From: Prochlorococcus marinus str. MIT 0919
Lineage (GTDB): Bacteria; Cyanobacteriota; Cyanobacteriia; PCC-6307; Cyanobiaceae
NCBI RefSeq assembly: GCF_027359375.1
Contig: NZ_CP114779.1
Coordinates: forward strand, 1,505,598 to 1,569,597
Length of the DNA: 64,000 nt
Direction of reading: 5' to 3'
Shown here: positions 41,582-49,446 of the stretch, one piece after another
Layout: the number at the start of each line of letters is the position of its first letter
Position numbering within the stretch: position 1 is the first letter of the stretch
Program-made: the position numbers and the translations under genes
Notes under the pieces: model-generated
Database searches by the model: none
The model's input: the letters and a program-made list of their open reading frames with translations, nothing else
What the model was told of the DNA's origin: nothing

Positions 41582-41854
41582 TTGGGATCTGAGGCTGAAC
41601 GATATTTAAATCATCCAACTTTTGGGATGCTTTATCTGGTCTCTCCAGGTGGGGAAGGTAGGGATGTTTATGCAACCCTGTATGCACAGAAGATGTTTTT
41701 CCTGGTCACTCTGCAGCCTAGAGGAGCTGAATTTGAAGTAATACCTTATCTTGACGCAAGACATCATGCTGATATGCATTTAAAACGTTGTAGGAGAGAA
41801 GGGTCTCCAGAGTTCGAAAAATGGAGACAATTATTTAAACAGACATTTATTTAG
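41582..41854 (+). CDS. pipX: PII-interacting protein PipX (NtcA co-activator)
   Basis: 90-residue Tudor-like domain with two C-terminal helices. The YLNHPTFGMLYLVSPGGEGR and VYATLYAQKMFFLVTLQ segments match PipX. In cyanobacteria PipX swaps between PII and NtcA to link nitrogen/carbon status to transcription. The start is a TTG at 41582. It is followed, 7 bp on, by the PLPBP gene, the conserved pipX-pipY pair. Confidence 0.88.
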   Translation: MGSEAERYLNHPTFGMLYLVSPGGEGRDVYATLYAQKMFFLVTLQPRGAEFEVIPYLDARHHADMHLKRCRREGSPEFEKWRQLFKQTFI

Positions 41855-41861
41855 TTTATTT

Positions 41862-42503
41862 GTGACTCCTTTTAGTCGACTGGCTGAATACGCTGCATTA
41901 AGTAATAAGGGCACCAAGCTGCTAGCAGTTAGCAAAGGTCATCCAGCTAGCTCTATACGCGAATTGGCGATGGACGGCCAGATTCATTTTGGTGAGAGTC
42001 GATTACAGGAAGCCTTGATCAAGCTGACTTCTCTGAATGATCTTAAACAAATCAAATGGCACTTTATAGGACACCTTCAAGCGAACAAAGTAAGAGGCGT
42101 AGTAAAGAACTTTGACTTTATTCATTCAATTGATTCATTGAAGCTTGCCCAAAGGATTTCAAGAATTGCTTGTGAGGAAAATAAACTCCCAATGGTGATG
42201 ATTCAGGTAAAACTCCGTAAAGACAATTCAAAATCAGGCTTTTCAGAAGAGAATCTTATGAATTCGTGGTCCGAATTGATTAGCTTGCCAAATTTAAAAG
42301 TAGTTGGCTTGATGACCATTGCACCTATCGATCTTGATTTACAGGCACGGAAGATTTTGTTCAGAGACTGTAGGCTCTTGGCTGACAAATTATGCCTTGA
42401 AGATTGTTCTATGGGAATGAGTAAAGACTGGAAAGAAGCGGTTGAGGAAGGAGCTACATGGATTAGGATCGGTTCTCTTTTGTTTGGAGAGCGTCATAAA
42501 TAA
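41862..42503 (+). CDS. pipY: PLP homeostasis protein (PLPBP/YggS family, PipY)
   Basis: 213-residue PLP-binding TIM barrel. The lysine in LLAVSKGHPASSI is the PLP anchor; HFGESRLQEALIK, WHFIGHLQANKVRG and the C-terminal MGMSKDWKEAVEEGATWIR-IG motifs are typical. It is coupled to pipX, which is the characteristic cyanobacterial order. GTG start at 41862. The protein acts in PLP and amino/keto acid balance. Confidence 0.92.
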   Translation: MTPFSRLAEYAALSNKGTKLLAVSKGHPASSIRELAMDGQIHFGESRLQEALIKLTSLNDLKQIKWHFIGHLQANKVRGVVKNFDFIHSIDSLKLAQRISRIACEENKLPMVMIQVKLRKDNSKSGFSEENLMNSWSELISLPNLKVVGLMTIAPIDLDLQARKILFRDCRLLADKLCLEDCSMGMSKDWKEAVEEGATWIRIGSLLFGERHK

Positions 42504-42662
42504 GTCAATTCCATAAGGATATCAATAAAACCAATTGAAAACCTTGCTCCTACCTATAAAAAACGTTATTTAGGGATAGGACATATTTTCCTTTAGCGAG
42601 ATTGTCCTTTTGTCGGTATTTTTTGCCGATAGTCTCAAAATTATTCTGAGAGGACTTAACTG

Positions 42663-43235
42663 GTGTCGCTTATTTCACGCCTTAGAGCAGTTGTCGCTGG
42701 TGATGACTATTTGGACAGCGATTTTGATGACCTTGATTATGGTAGAAGTGATGACTATGAAGTAGACAATAGAGATCCTCGAGAATATGCAACTGGCCTT
42801 GCTTCTATTGCTGGCTTAAACCCTTTTGATGGGAATGCTAATAATTCTTCAAATGTTATTGGGATGCCTGGAATTTCAACTGCGACGGCTCAAGTTAATC
42901 TGATGGAGCCAAGAAGCTTCGATGAAATGCCAAAAGCTATTCAGGCATTAAGAGAAAGAAAGACAGTTATCTTAAATTTGACAATGATGGACCCCGATCA
43001 AGCCCAGAGAGCTGTTGACTTTGTTGCAGGAGGTACTTTTGCTATAGATGGTCATCAAGAAAGAGTGGGTGAAAGCATTTTCTTATTTGCTCCAAGTTGC
43101 GTATCAGTGACTAATTCGTTTCAGGAAGAGCCCGCGCCTTCAAATGTGACTAGCCAAGAGGTGGATAATACCTCAATGGAAAGTGTTACAGCACCTGAGC
43201 CTGCATGGGGAACCTCAATGGCATCAGCTATTTAG
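42663..43235 (+). CDS. sepF: cell division protein SepF
   Basis: FtsZ-binding protein that aids Z-ring assembly. The GTG at 42663 begins [13 protein letters not shown], with a membrane-active N-terminal helix, an acidic linker and the C-terminal SepF domain ([20 protein letters not shown], then [20 protein letters not shown] and [19 protein letters not shown]). Residues 155-190 form a variable tail. Its stop lies near the start of proC. Confidence 0.93.
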   Translation: MSLISRLRAVVAGDDYLDSDFDDLDYGRSDDYEVDNRDPREYATGLASIAGLNPFDGNANNSSNVIGMPGISTATAQVNLMEPRSFDEMPKAIQALRERKTVILNLTMMDPDQAQRAVDFVAGGTFAIDGHQERVGESIFLFAPSCVSVTNSFQEEPAPSNVTSQEVDNTSMESVTAPEPAWGTSMASAI

Positions 43236-43240
43236 GGGAA

Positions 43241-44068
43241 GTGCCTTTTTCTATCGGAGTGATTGGTTTAGGTCGAATGGCCCAGGCTATTCTTGCTCCT
43301 TTGATGGAGAAAGGTGTTTTTAATCCCAAAGAGATTATCGGTGTAGTTGGTAAAAAGAAAAGTGTTAACTCCGCTTTAAGTCACTTACCTAAAGGCTTAG
43401 TAGTTGTATCTTCGGAGGACTCTTCTGCTGATGAAGTTTGGAATTCTCCAATTAAGCTTTTAGCAGTTAAGCCTCAACAGTTAGGCTTGATCAAGGAAAA
43501 GACTTTAAAAAAAGACAATTTCTCGCCTACAAATAAACCTTTGTTAATTTCACTTTTGGCAGGCGTGAGATTGGAAAAATTACAAACTGCATTTCCTTCT
43601 CATAATTGTGTACGTGCAGTTCCAAATACACCAGCTCTTGTTAAAGCGGGCTTGACAGGTTTGTCATGGGGAGAAGGTGTTTCTGATGCACAGCGCTTTT
43701 CAGCAGAGGCTATTTTTAAACCAATTAGTCAAACATTCGAATTGCCCGAGGAGCAATTAGATTCTTTTCTTGCGCTAACTTCATCTGGCCCTGCCTATAT
43801 AGCGATGATTTCAGAGGCGTTAGCAGATGGAGCTGTTGCGTCTGGTCTCCCTCGTGACTTGGCATATAATTTGGCCAATTTGACCCTTTTAGGCTCCGCA
43901 AAATTGTTAATAGAAAAAAATTTACACCCTGCTCAGCTTAAAGATATGGTTTCTTCTCCAGCAGGAACAACAATTACTGCTCTACGCCATCTAGAGATGG
44001 CAGGCATTCGTTCCGCTTTGATGGAAGCTGTTGTTTTGGCTGCTCAACGAAGCCGAGAACTTGCTTGA
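43241..44068 (+). CDS. proC: pyrroline-5-carboxylate reductase
   Basis: Last step of proline synthesis, using NAD(P)H. The Rossmann motif is IGVIGLGRMAQAIL at the N terminus; VRAVPNTPALVKAGLTG and the C-terminal MVSSPAGTTITALRHLEMAG are typical. The GTG at 43241 gives the family N terminus (VPFSIGVIGLG), but AGGGGAA is very close to it; an ATG at 43205 inside sepF is the other candidate. The last 95 bp overlap the antisense 3' end of the glycosyltransferase gene. Confidence 0.92.
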   Translation: MPFSIGVIGLGRMAQAILAPLMEKGVFNPKEIIGVVGKKKSVNSALSHLPKGLVVVSSEDSSADEVWNSPIKLLAVKPQQLGLIKEKTLKKDNFSPTNKPLLISLLAGVRLEKLQTAFPSHNCVRAVPNTPALVKAGLTGLSWGEGVSDAQRFSAEAIFKPISQTFELPEEQLDSFLALTSSGPAYIAMISEALADGAVASGLPRDLAYNLANLTLLGSAKLLIEKNLHPAQLKDMVSSPAGTTITALRHLEMAGIRSALMEAVVLAAQRSRELA

Positions 44069-45245
44069 TACCTTTTTCGCTTGACTCCCCTAATATTGTT
44101 GAATATAAATTTTCCAAATGATCAATATTTTTTGTCAGAGTGTACTGCTCTAATACTCTCTTCCTCGCTCTATTGCCTAACTCAAAAGTTAAAGAAGGAT
44201 GCTCTTTTAGTAAGGGGAGTAGTGTTTTTAATTGAGCGGTAACATTTTCGGTGCTGATGACTATCCCTGCGCCTTCTTCTAACACTTCACCATCAGCACC
44301 TGCATCAGTCGCTATACATGCTGTTCCTGTAGCCATTGCTTCAAGAAGTGCTATTGAGAGTCCTTCTACAAGACTAGGGAGTATAAATAGTTCAGCACAC
44401 TGCATAAGCGCTACTTTTGTAGAGAGATCTGATTCATAGCCCCACCAAGAAATCTTACTTTCATTAGTGGACAAGAAATTGTTCTCAAGTGTAGGCCTAA
44501 GAGGACCATCGCCAACAATTACAAGTCGACAACCTTTAGTATTTAAGGCTTTCCAAGCTTTTAAAAGTGCTTCAAGGTTTTTTTCAGCTGCAATCCTCCC
44601 CATATATAAGAAGATTCTTTCTTGACCTAATCTTCTTTTCACCTCTTCTAGTTTTGACGAAATATTGACGCTGTCACAAGGCTTCCAAACTTCTGTGTTT
44701 ACACCATTAGGAATAACTGCAAGGCATTTTTCTTTGACACCAAGTTTTGCGAGGAACTCTGCTTGCTTATCTGAAAAGACAATTACTTTTTCGTATTTCG
44801 CAAGAGAGGGAGCATATAATTGGTAAGTCAGTTGTTGGGTACTAGCCGTAAGATTTCTAAGTTTGGAGTCAAAAGGAGGGTGAAATGTTGCAACTAGAGG
44901 AACTCGTATTTGTTGACACAATTCAGGGAGCCTGAAATCAAGCGGCGAGAGGGTTAAACTTGCATGAACAACATTAGGTTTTAATCTTTCTAGTGATTCT
45001 CTTAACTCTCTTTGAGCCCTGGGGGAAGGGATTGTATAAACTTGCGATTTAATTAAATATGGGAGGCTTACTTCAGGATCATTGGCTAGTAAAGAGGTAT
45101 TTGTATTGCTTGCATTACTTGGATTGTCGAAGTGAATAAAGCTGATGTGATGGCCTCTCTCTCTTAAAGCCTTTGTAGTACTTCTCCCATAGCTGACATT
45201 CCCACAGAAAGGAGATTTCTTTCCCAGCCAAGCAATATGAGCCAC
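43974..45245 (-). CDS. family 4 glycosyltransferase
   Basis: 423-residue GT4 enzyme with GT-B fold. It starts MAHIAWLGKKSPFCGNVSYG; the N-terminal domain is about residues 1-180, and the nucleotide-sugar domain has VIPNGVNTEVWKP, the FLYMGRIAAEKNLEALLKAW motif and the catalytic E-x7-E region in VEGLSIALLEAMATGTA. Resemblance to cyanobacterial galactolipid or glucolipid synthases is possible, but it is not proven. The C-terminal about 32 codons are antisense to proC. Confidence 0.82.
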   Translation of the reverse strand: MAHIAWLGKKSPFCGNVSYGRSTTKALRERGHHISFIHFDNPSNASNTNTSLLANDPEVSLPYLIKSQVYTIPSPRAQRELRESLERLKPNVVHASLTLSPLDFRLPELCQQIRVPLVATFHPPFDSKLRNLTASTQQLTYQLYAPSLAKYEKVIVFSDKQAEFLAKLGVKEKCLAVIPNGVNTEVWKPCDSVNISSKLEEVKRRLGQERIFLYMGRIAAEKNLEALLKAWKALNTKGCRLVIVGDGPLRPTLENNFLSTNESKISWWGYESDLSTKVALMQCAELFILPSLVEGLSIALLEAMATGTACIATDAGADGEVLEEGAGIVISTENVTAQLKTLLPLLKEHPSLTFELGNRARKRVLEQYTLTKNIDHLENLYSTILGESSEKGIKQVLGFVEQPKQQLPSKRNECLPSLDGVEQ

Positions 45246-45281
45246 CGTAAAAAGATTACATTTACTAAAAGCTAGCAGTTG

Positions 45282-46580
45282 TTATAGAGATTTTTCGAAA
45301 AGCGCTGAAAATAGAGCAATTCCAGCAAGGATCCAAAGCAAAGGTAATAAACCAAGTTTTGCAACCAACCCCCCTACAAGTAAAAGTGGAAAGCTAAGTG
45401 CGATGTTAATTAAATTATTTTGAATACCTAAAACTTTGCCAAGTTTTTTCTCGGGTGTATGCTGTTGAACTTTTGTTTGGGCTGGAATTGCAACAAAGGA
45501 GGCACCTGTTCCAATAAATGTACAAAGAATAATGGTTGCAATTAAAGTGCCTTTGACTTGGCCTAATAAGATTAGGCTTAAGCCTATTAAACTCATTCCT
45601 ATTGTGGATAGTTTGTGCTCTCTAAAGAAGTGACTTCTCTGAGCTATAAAAAACGCTCCTGTGGCTATTCCGATTCCACTAAAAGATAAAAGTATGCCAA
45701 ATCTTGTAGGCCCTAATTCTGGTATCTCTGATGCGAGACCTATTGCAACTATATAAAGACTAGTCATTAGAGAGTAAAGAATGACTAACTGAATAATTGA
45801 TCTACGTACTATGGATTGTTCTTTGAGTAGAAATAATGCTGATTTGATTTCTTCAATAATACTCCCTTGATACTTATTTTTAACACTTTCTTTTAAAATA
45901 ATCTCAGTTAGAACGATCGCTGAGATCCCATAGCAGATTGGTAGCAGGAAGTATTGCCCTCCGTTTATACCTAAAGTATGAAATGTTAACCTCATTATTC
46001 TTAATAATGGATCGCCTAATGCAAATCCAAATATTGTGGCCCCCATTGTTGTTGCCTGGTAAATTGAATTTGCCTCTAGAAGGTTATTTTTTTTTACTAA
46101 TAAGGGTATTGATGACTGCTCTGCAGGCGTGAATAATTGAGTAAAGCAAGATAGTAGAAAGATAATTATTAATAAGTACCAGTACCCCCAATCTAAACCT
46201 TTCCAGGTGCTTCCTTTTATTAAGCATATTGGTATTAATGAGGCCAAAATGGCCCTTGATAAATTTGATAAAATCATCAATTTTAGTCTTGGAAAAATAT
46301 CTGAGAATATTCCTGCTATTGCACCAAATAATATAGCTGGTAAGCTATTTGCTAAATACACGCCAGAGGCAAGAAGAGTAATTATTTGCCCAGGACTCTC
46401 TATGTTAAATGGGGCTGAACTTGCCCAATTTTCACTGATAATAAAGATTGTTAAAATTATTAGGAATTTGTCAGCAAGTTGCGAGAAAAGCTGAGCAATC
46501 CAAAGTTTACGAAAGCCTTCAATGCCTATTACAAATTTCACTCCTTTCGTGTCTAATTGTCTTTTCTGTTCTGAGTTCAA
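45282..46580 (-). CDS. MFS transporter (EntS/DUF894-like)
   Basis: 432-residue membrane protein with about 12 hydrophobic segments. The motif RKLWIAQLFSQLADKFLIIL is near the N terminus, and GAIAGIFSDIFPRLKLMI is the conserved loop between helices 2 and 3. It belongs to the permease group that includes EntS-like exporters and cyanobacterial unknowns. The substrate cannot be read. It lies 36 bp upstream of the glycosyltransferase gene on the same strand. Confidence 0.78.
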   Translation of the reverse strand: MNSEQKRQLDTKGVKFVIGIEGFRKLWIAQLFSQLADKFLIILTIFIISENWASSAPFNIESPGQIITLLASGVYLANSLPAILFGAIAGIFSDIFPRLKLMILSNLSRAILASLIPICLIKGSTWKGLDWGYWYLLIIIFLLSCFTQLFTPAEQSSIPLLVKKNNLLEANSIYQATTMGATIFGFALGDPLLRIMRLTFHTLGINGGQYFLLPICYGISAIVLTEIILKESVKNKYQGSIIEEIKSALFLLKEQSIVRRSIIQLVILYSLMTSLYIVAIGLASEIPELGPTRFGILLSFSGIGIATGAFFIAQRSHFFREHKLSTIGMSLIGLSLILLGQVKGTLIATIILCTFIGTGASFVAIPAQTKVQQHTPEKKLGKVLGIQNNLINIALSFPLLLVGGLVAKLGLLPLLWILAGIALFSALFEKSL

Positions 46581-46603
46581 GTGATTATTCTTTATAGTAT
46601 AAT

Positions 46604-47389
46604 TTAATTTAACTGTTTAGATATTATGGACATTTTTAAGATTTTCATAGTATTTAGTTCGCGAGAAAGATGATGTGCAATCCATTTTTCAATTAAGATA
46701 AAAAATTTCTCCCATACCATTATTGGCCCAAGTACTTCTCCATTCTTTTTAAGTGGAAGCTGAGGTTTGATAAGACGTTGAAGCAAAGCTAATTCCGAAG
46801 CATTGAGTGTTGTATAGGCTTCAGGAATTGATCCAATGGCAAACCCTTCGTTTTCCAAAAGACTGCATCGCCAGTCCCAATTACCAATAGGAGGCTGAAG
46901 AGGTTTCCCGCTTCTGCAACATGTGTGAGTAGGTAAACTGTAACCTCCTAAGGCAAGAAGGTGAACAAGGGATTGTACGCAGTTTGCCAATATATATAAG
47001 GGCTCTTTGCTTGTATTCTCTAAGCGGTCTAAATGCTCTAACACTGCCTCAAGGATCCCATGCTGAGGATCGTTTGTTCCGACTAGGATTATTGAAAGTT
47101 CTGCTAAAACTTGAGCAGCTGCAAGAGTTTCTAGCTGCTCCCCAAGTTTGCTAAAACTTTTGACTACTTTAAGTTGTCTAACTCTTCTCAGGCCGGATTT
47201 CCCAGACACTTGTAGTTCTAGTAGCGTTAAAGGAGAAGCTGCTGAAAGACTGCTTTTTGGTCGCCGAGCCCCTGGAACTGCTAGTCGAACAATACCTTCT
47301 TGCTCAGAAAGTACTGTTAACAGTCGATCATTCTCTCCAAGAGGCCCTACTTTTAAAGAAAGACCATTGATTTTGCAGGTCTCTCTCAT
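46604..47389 (-). CDS. recO: DNA repair protein RecO
   Basis: Mediator protein that helps load RecA. It has an N-terminal OB fold (MRETCKINGLSLKVGPLGEN then LLTVLSEQEGIVRLAVPGAR), a helical middle, and a zinc-finger-like part around CCRSGKPL. The 261-aa length is normal. It overlaps deoC by 4 bp on the same strand and lies just upstream of the MFS gene. Confidence 0.9.
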   Translation of the reverse strand: MRETCKINGLSLKVGPLGENDRLLTVLSEQEGIVRLAVPGARRPKSSLSAASPLTLLELQVSGKSGLRRVRQLKVVKSFSKLGEQLETLAAAQVLAELSIILVGTNDPQHGILEAVLEHLDRLENTSKEPLYILANCVQSLVHLLALGGYSLPTHTCCRSGKPLQPPIGNWDWRCSLLENEGFAIGSIPEAYTTLNASELALLQRLIKPQLPLKKNGEVLGPIMVWEKFFILIEKWIAHHLSRELNTMKILKMSIISKQLN

Positions 47390-48063
47390 TCTTTAAAAGT
47401 TCGAAGCTCTTTCATAATTTCAGGACCGTAAGATGTACCAATTTCAGATGCTCCAGCCTCAAGTAAGTCGACCATTTTACTAATAGTATTGATTCCTCCT
47501 ATCGCTTTTAGCGAACATCTACCTCGTATTAAAGAATGCAACTTAAGGACCATACTTGTATCAATTTTCGGTCCAAATCCAGTACCTGTTTGAATACCTC
47601 TTGCCCCAGCATCAATACACGCTTCTATTGCTAATGAGAGCTTGTCTTCACTTAATCTTGCCGCATCAATAATTACTCTTGTAACCAGCCCAACTTCGCA
47701 TATTATTGAAAGCTCTTCAGCAAAAACTTCAAAATTACCCTCTTGAAGAGCAAGAAAATTTGGGACCAGGTCCAACTCATCAGCACCGTGTTCTACTGCC
47801 CACTCAGCTTCAGATCTTTTTATTTTATTTGGGACACTGCCAAAGGGGAAACCAATCACAGCGATTAACTTAATTTTTTGTTTTGAACCTAACCTTTTAC
47901 GAGCTAAAGGTATTCGAATAAGATTTGTGCAAAATCCTCCAAAGTTAAAAAATTTAGATGCATCACATAATGTGTTTAAAGACTCTATGCTCGTATGAGG
48001 GTCAAGGGATGCTTGATGAATATATGAAGAGATATCTAAGTGGTCAGTTCTATCTGATTTCAT
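47386..48063 (-). CDS. deoC: deoxyribose-phosphate aldolase homologue lacking the Schiff-base lysine
   Basis: 225-residue TIM-barrel protein of the DeoC family, which splits deoxyribose 5-phosphate to acetaldehyde and glyceraldehyde 3-phosphate. IAVIGFPFG, EHGADELDLVPNFL (the conserved Asp) and LKAIGGINTISK (Lys186, equivalent to the second active-site lysine) are present. The segment expected to be K-T-S-T-G-F, with the Schiff-base lysine, reads GIQTGTGF, with Gln158. It may be inactive, or have another role. It overlaps recO by 4 bp. Confidence 0.82.
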   Translation of the reverse strand: MKSDRTDHLDISSYIHQASLDPHTSIESLNTLCDASKFFNFGGFCTNLIRIPLARKRLGSKQKIKLIAVIGFPFGSVPNKIKRSEAEWAVEHGADELDLVPNFLALQEGNFEVFAEELSIICEVGLVTRVIIDAARLSEDKLSLAIEACIDAGARGIQTGTGFGPKIDTSMVLKLHSLIRGRCSLKAIGGINTISKMVDLLEAGASEIGTSYGPEIMKELRTFKE

Positions 48064-48081
48064 TTTCTCAGACGAAAGAGA

Positions 48082-48669
48082 TTAATTTTTAGCTTGAATT
48101 ACGCCGTAGCCACCATGATTTCTTTTATATATAACTTGTATTTCTTGACTTTCCACTTCTTTAAACATATAAAAATCATGATCTATAAGATCAAGTTGAT
48201 GCCTGGCTTCATCAATGCTCATCGGTGACATTGTGAAATATTTTCTTCGAACTCCTGGATTGGGCAAATGTGCTTCTTTACCATCAAGTAATGAACTGTT
48301 GATATTGTCTTTATCTAAAACGGCTTCAGTTTTTGGAGTTACAGATGCCCGGTGTCCATGACTGTGATGGTGATCGCTATGTCTTTCCTTGTACCGTTTT
48401 AATTGTCGGCATAGCTTGTTAGCAACTAAATCAATACTTGCATAAAGGTTTTGGCTACGCTCTTGTGCACGAATAACTGTGCCGTTTGCGAAAACAGTAA
48501 CCTCGGCAGTTTGTTGTGGAACGCTAGGATTCTTTGCTACTGACAAATGAACATCAGCCTCCTGTACTATTCCATCAAAGTGATGTATAGCCTTTTCCAG
48601 CTTTGATTGAGTGTATTCGCGAAGGGCAGGAGTTAGTTCAAGATTACGGCCATGAATAAGCAGTTTCAT
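48082..48669 (-). CDS. hpf: long ribosome hibernation promoting factor (LrtA/HPF)
   Basis: 195-residue protein that dimerises 70S ribosomes in stationary or dark conditions. The N-terminal HPF/YfiA domain (about residues 1-105) starts MKLLIHGRNLELTPALREYT. The C-terminal domain (about 130-190) carries YFTMSPMSIDEARHQLDLIDH and the end motif GYGVIQ. The linker is His-rich (HSDHHHSHGHR). The start overlaps the lipB start by 18 bp on the other strand. Confidence 0.93.
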   Translation of the reverse strand: MKLLIHGRNLELTPALREYTQSKLEKAIHHFDGIVQEADVHLSVAKNPSVPQQTAEVTVFANGTVIRAQERSQNLYASIDLVANKLCRQLKRYKERHSDHHHSHGHRASVTPKTEAVLDKDNINSSLLDGKEAHLPNPGVRRKYFTMSPMSIDEARHQLDLIDHDFYMFKEVESQEIQVIYKRNHGGYGVIQAKN

Positions 48670-49359
48670 TCTTTTTCTCCGGATCCAGATGGTTGGCGAA
48701 GGTTAGATATAGATTATTTATCAGAAGGCGATCCTTCAACTCTAATTTTCCAATCTTCTGAATTAATAGAGTTTAAGACTGCGTGGGACTGGCAGAAAGA
48801 ATGGCAAAAAACACTTCTGGAAAAGCCATGGTCTCCTCAGGCAGTTTGGATTCTTCAGCATCTTAAATGCTATACCCTAGGGAGAGGGGCTACTCAAGAT
48901 AATTTGCTATTTAACACAGACAAACCTCCTTTTGATTTATACCGTATTGATAGAGGGGGAGAAGTGACTCATCATTTGCCTGGGCAGCTCATTGCTTATT
49001 TAGTTATTGATCTACATCGATATCAAACAGATCTTCACTGGTACTTGCGTGAATTAGAGCAAGTGCTACTAGATGTAATCGATAAATTAGGGCTTTTAGG
49101 TGAACGCGTTGCTGGAAGGACAGGAATTTGGATTGATGGTGAGAAAGTCGCCTCAATTGGGATTGGTTGTCGCAGATGGATTACTAAGCATGGTCTTTCA
49201 CTTAACGTTGATTGTGATCTGAGAGGTTTTGATCAAATAATTCCTTGTGGCCTTAAAGGACAAAAGGTTGGAAGACTAAGTTCTTTTATCCCTGGGATTA
49301 AAACAGAAGATGTGATGCCGTTAATGAAAGAATCTTTGAAAAATCATTTCGGTTTGTAA
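48652..49359 (+). CDS. lipB: octanoyltransferase (lipoate protein ligase B)
   Basis: Transfers octanoyl groups from ACP to lipoyl domains in the lipoate pathway. The motifs YTLGRGATQDNLLF, RGGEVTHHLPGQLIAYLVI, and the catalytic cysteine in IIPCGLKGQKVGRLSSF are present. The 235-aa length is normal. The substrate pdhC is 3 kb away. The ATG at 48652 lies within the hpf coding region, since the divergent frames overlap by 18 bp. Confidence 0.92.
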   Translation: MNKQFHSFSPDPDGWRRLDIDYLSEGDPSTLIFQSSELIEFKTAWDWQKEWQKTLLEKPWSPQAVWILQHLKCYTLGRGATQDNLLFNTDKPPFDLYRIDRGGEVTHHLPGQLIAYLVIDLHRYQTDLHWYLRELEQVLLDVIDKLGLLGERVAGRTGIWIDGEKVASIGIGCRRWITKHGLSLNVDCDLRGFDQIIPCGLKGQKVGRLSSFIPGIKTEDVMPLMKESLKNHFGL

Positions 49360-49446
49360 TGGACTATATCGAGTATAATTTTGTTTATAGGCTAAGCAAT
49401 GAAGATAATAAAATTGCCCCCCATTCCTTGAAAATGGAGTTTAGAA

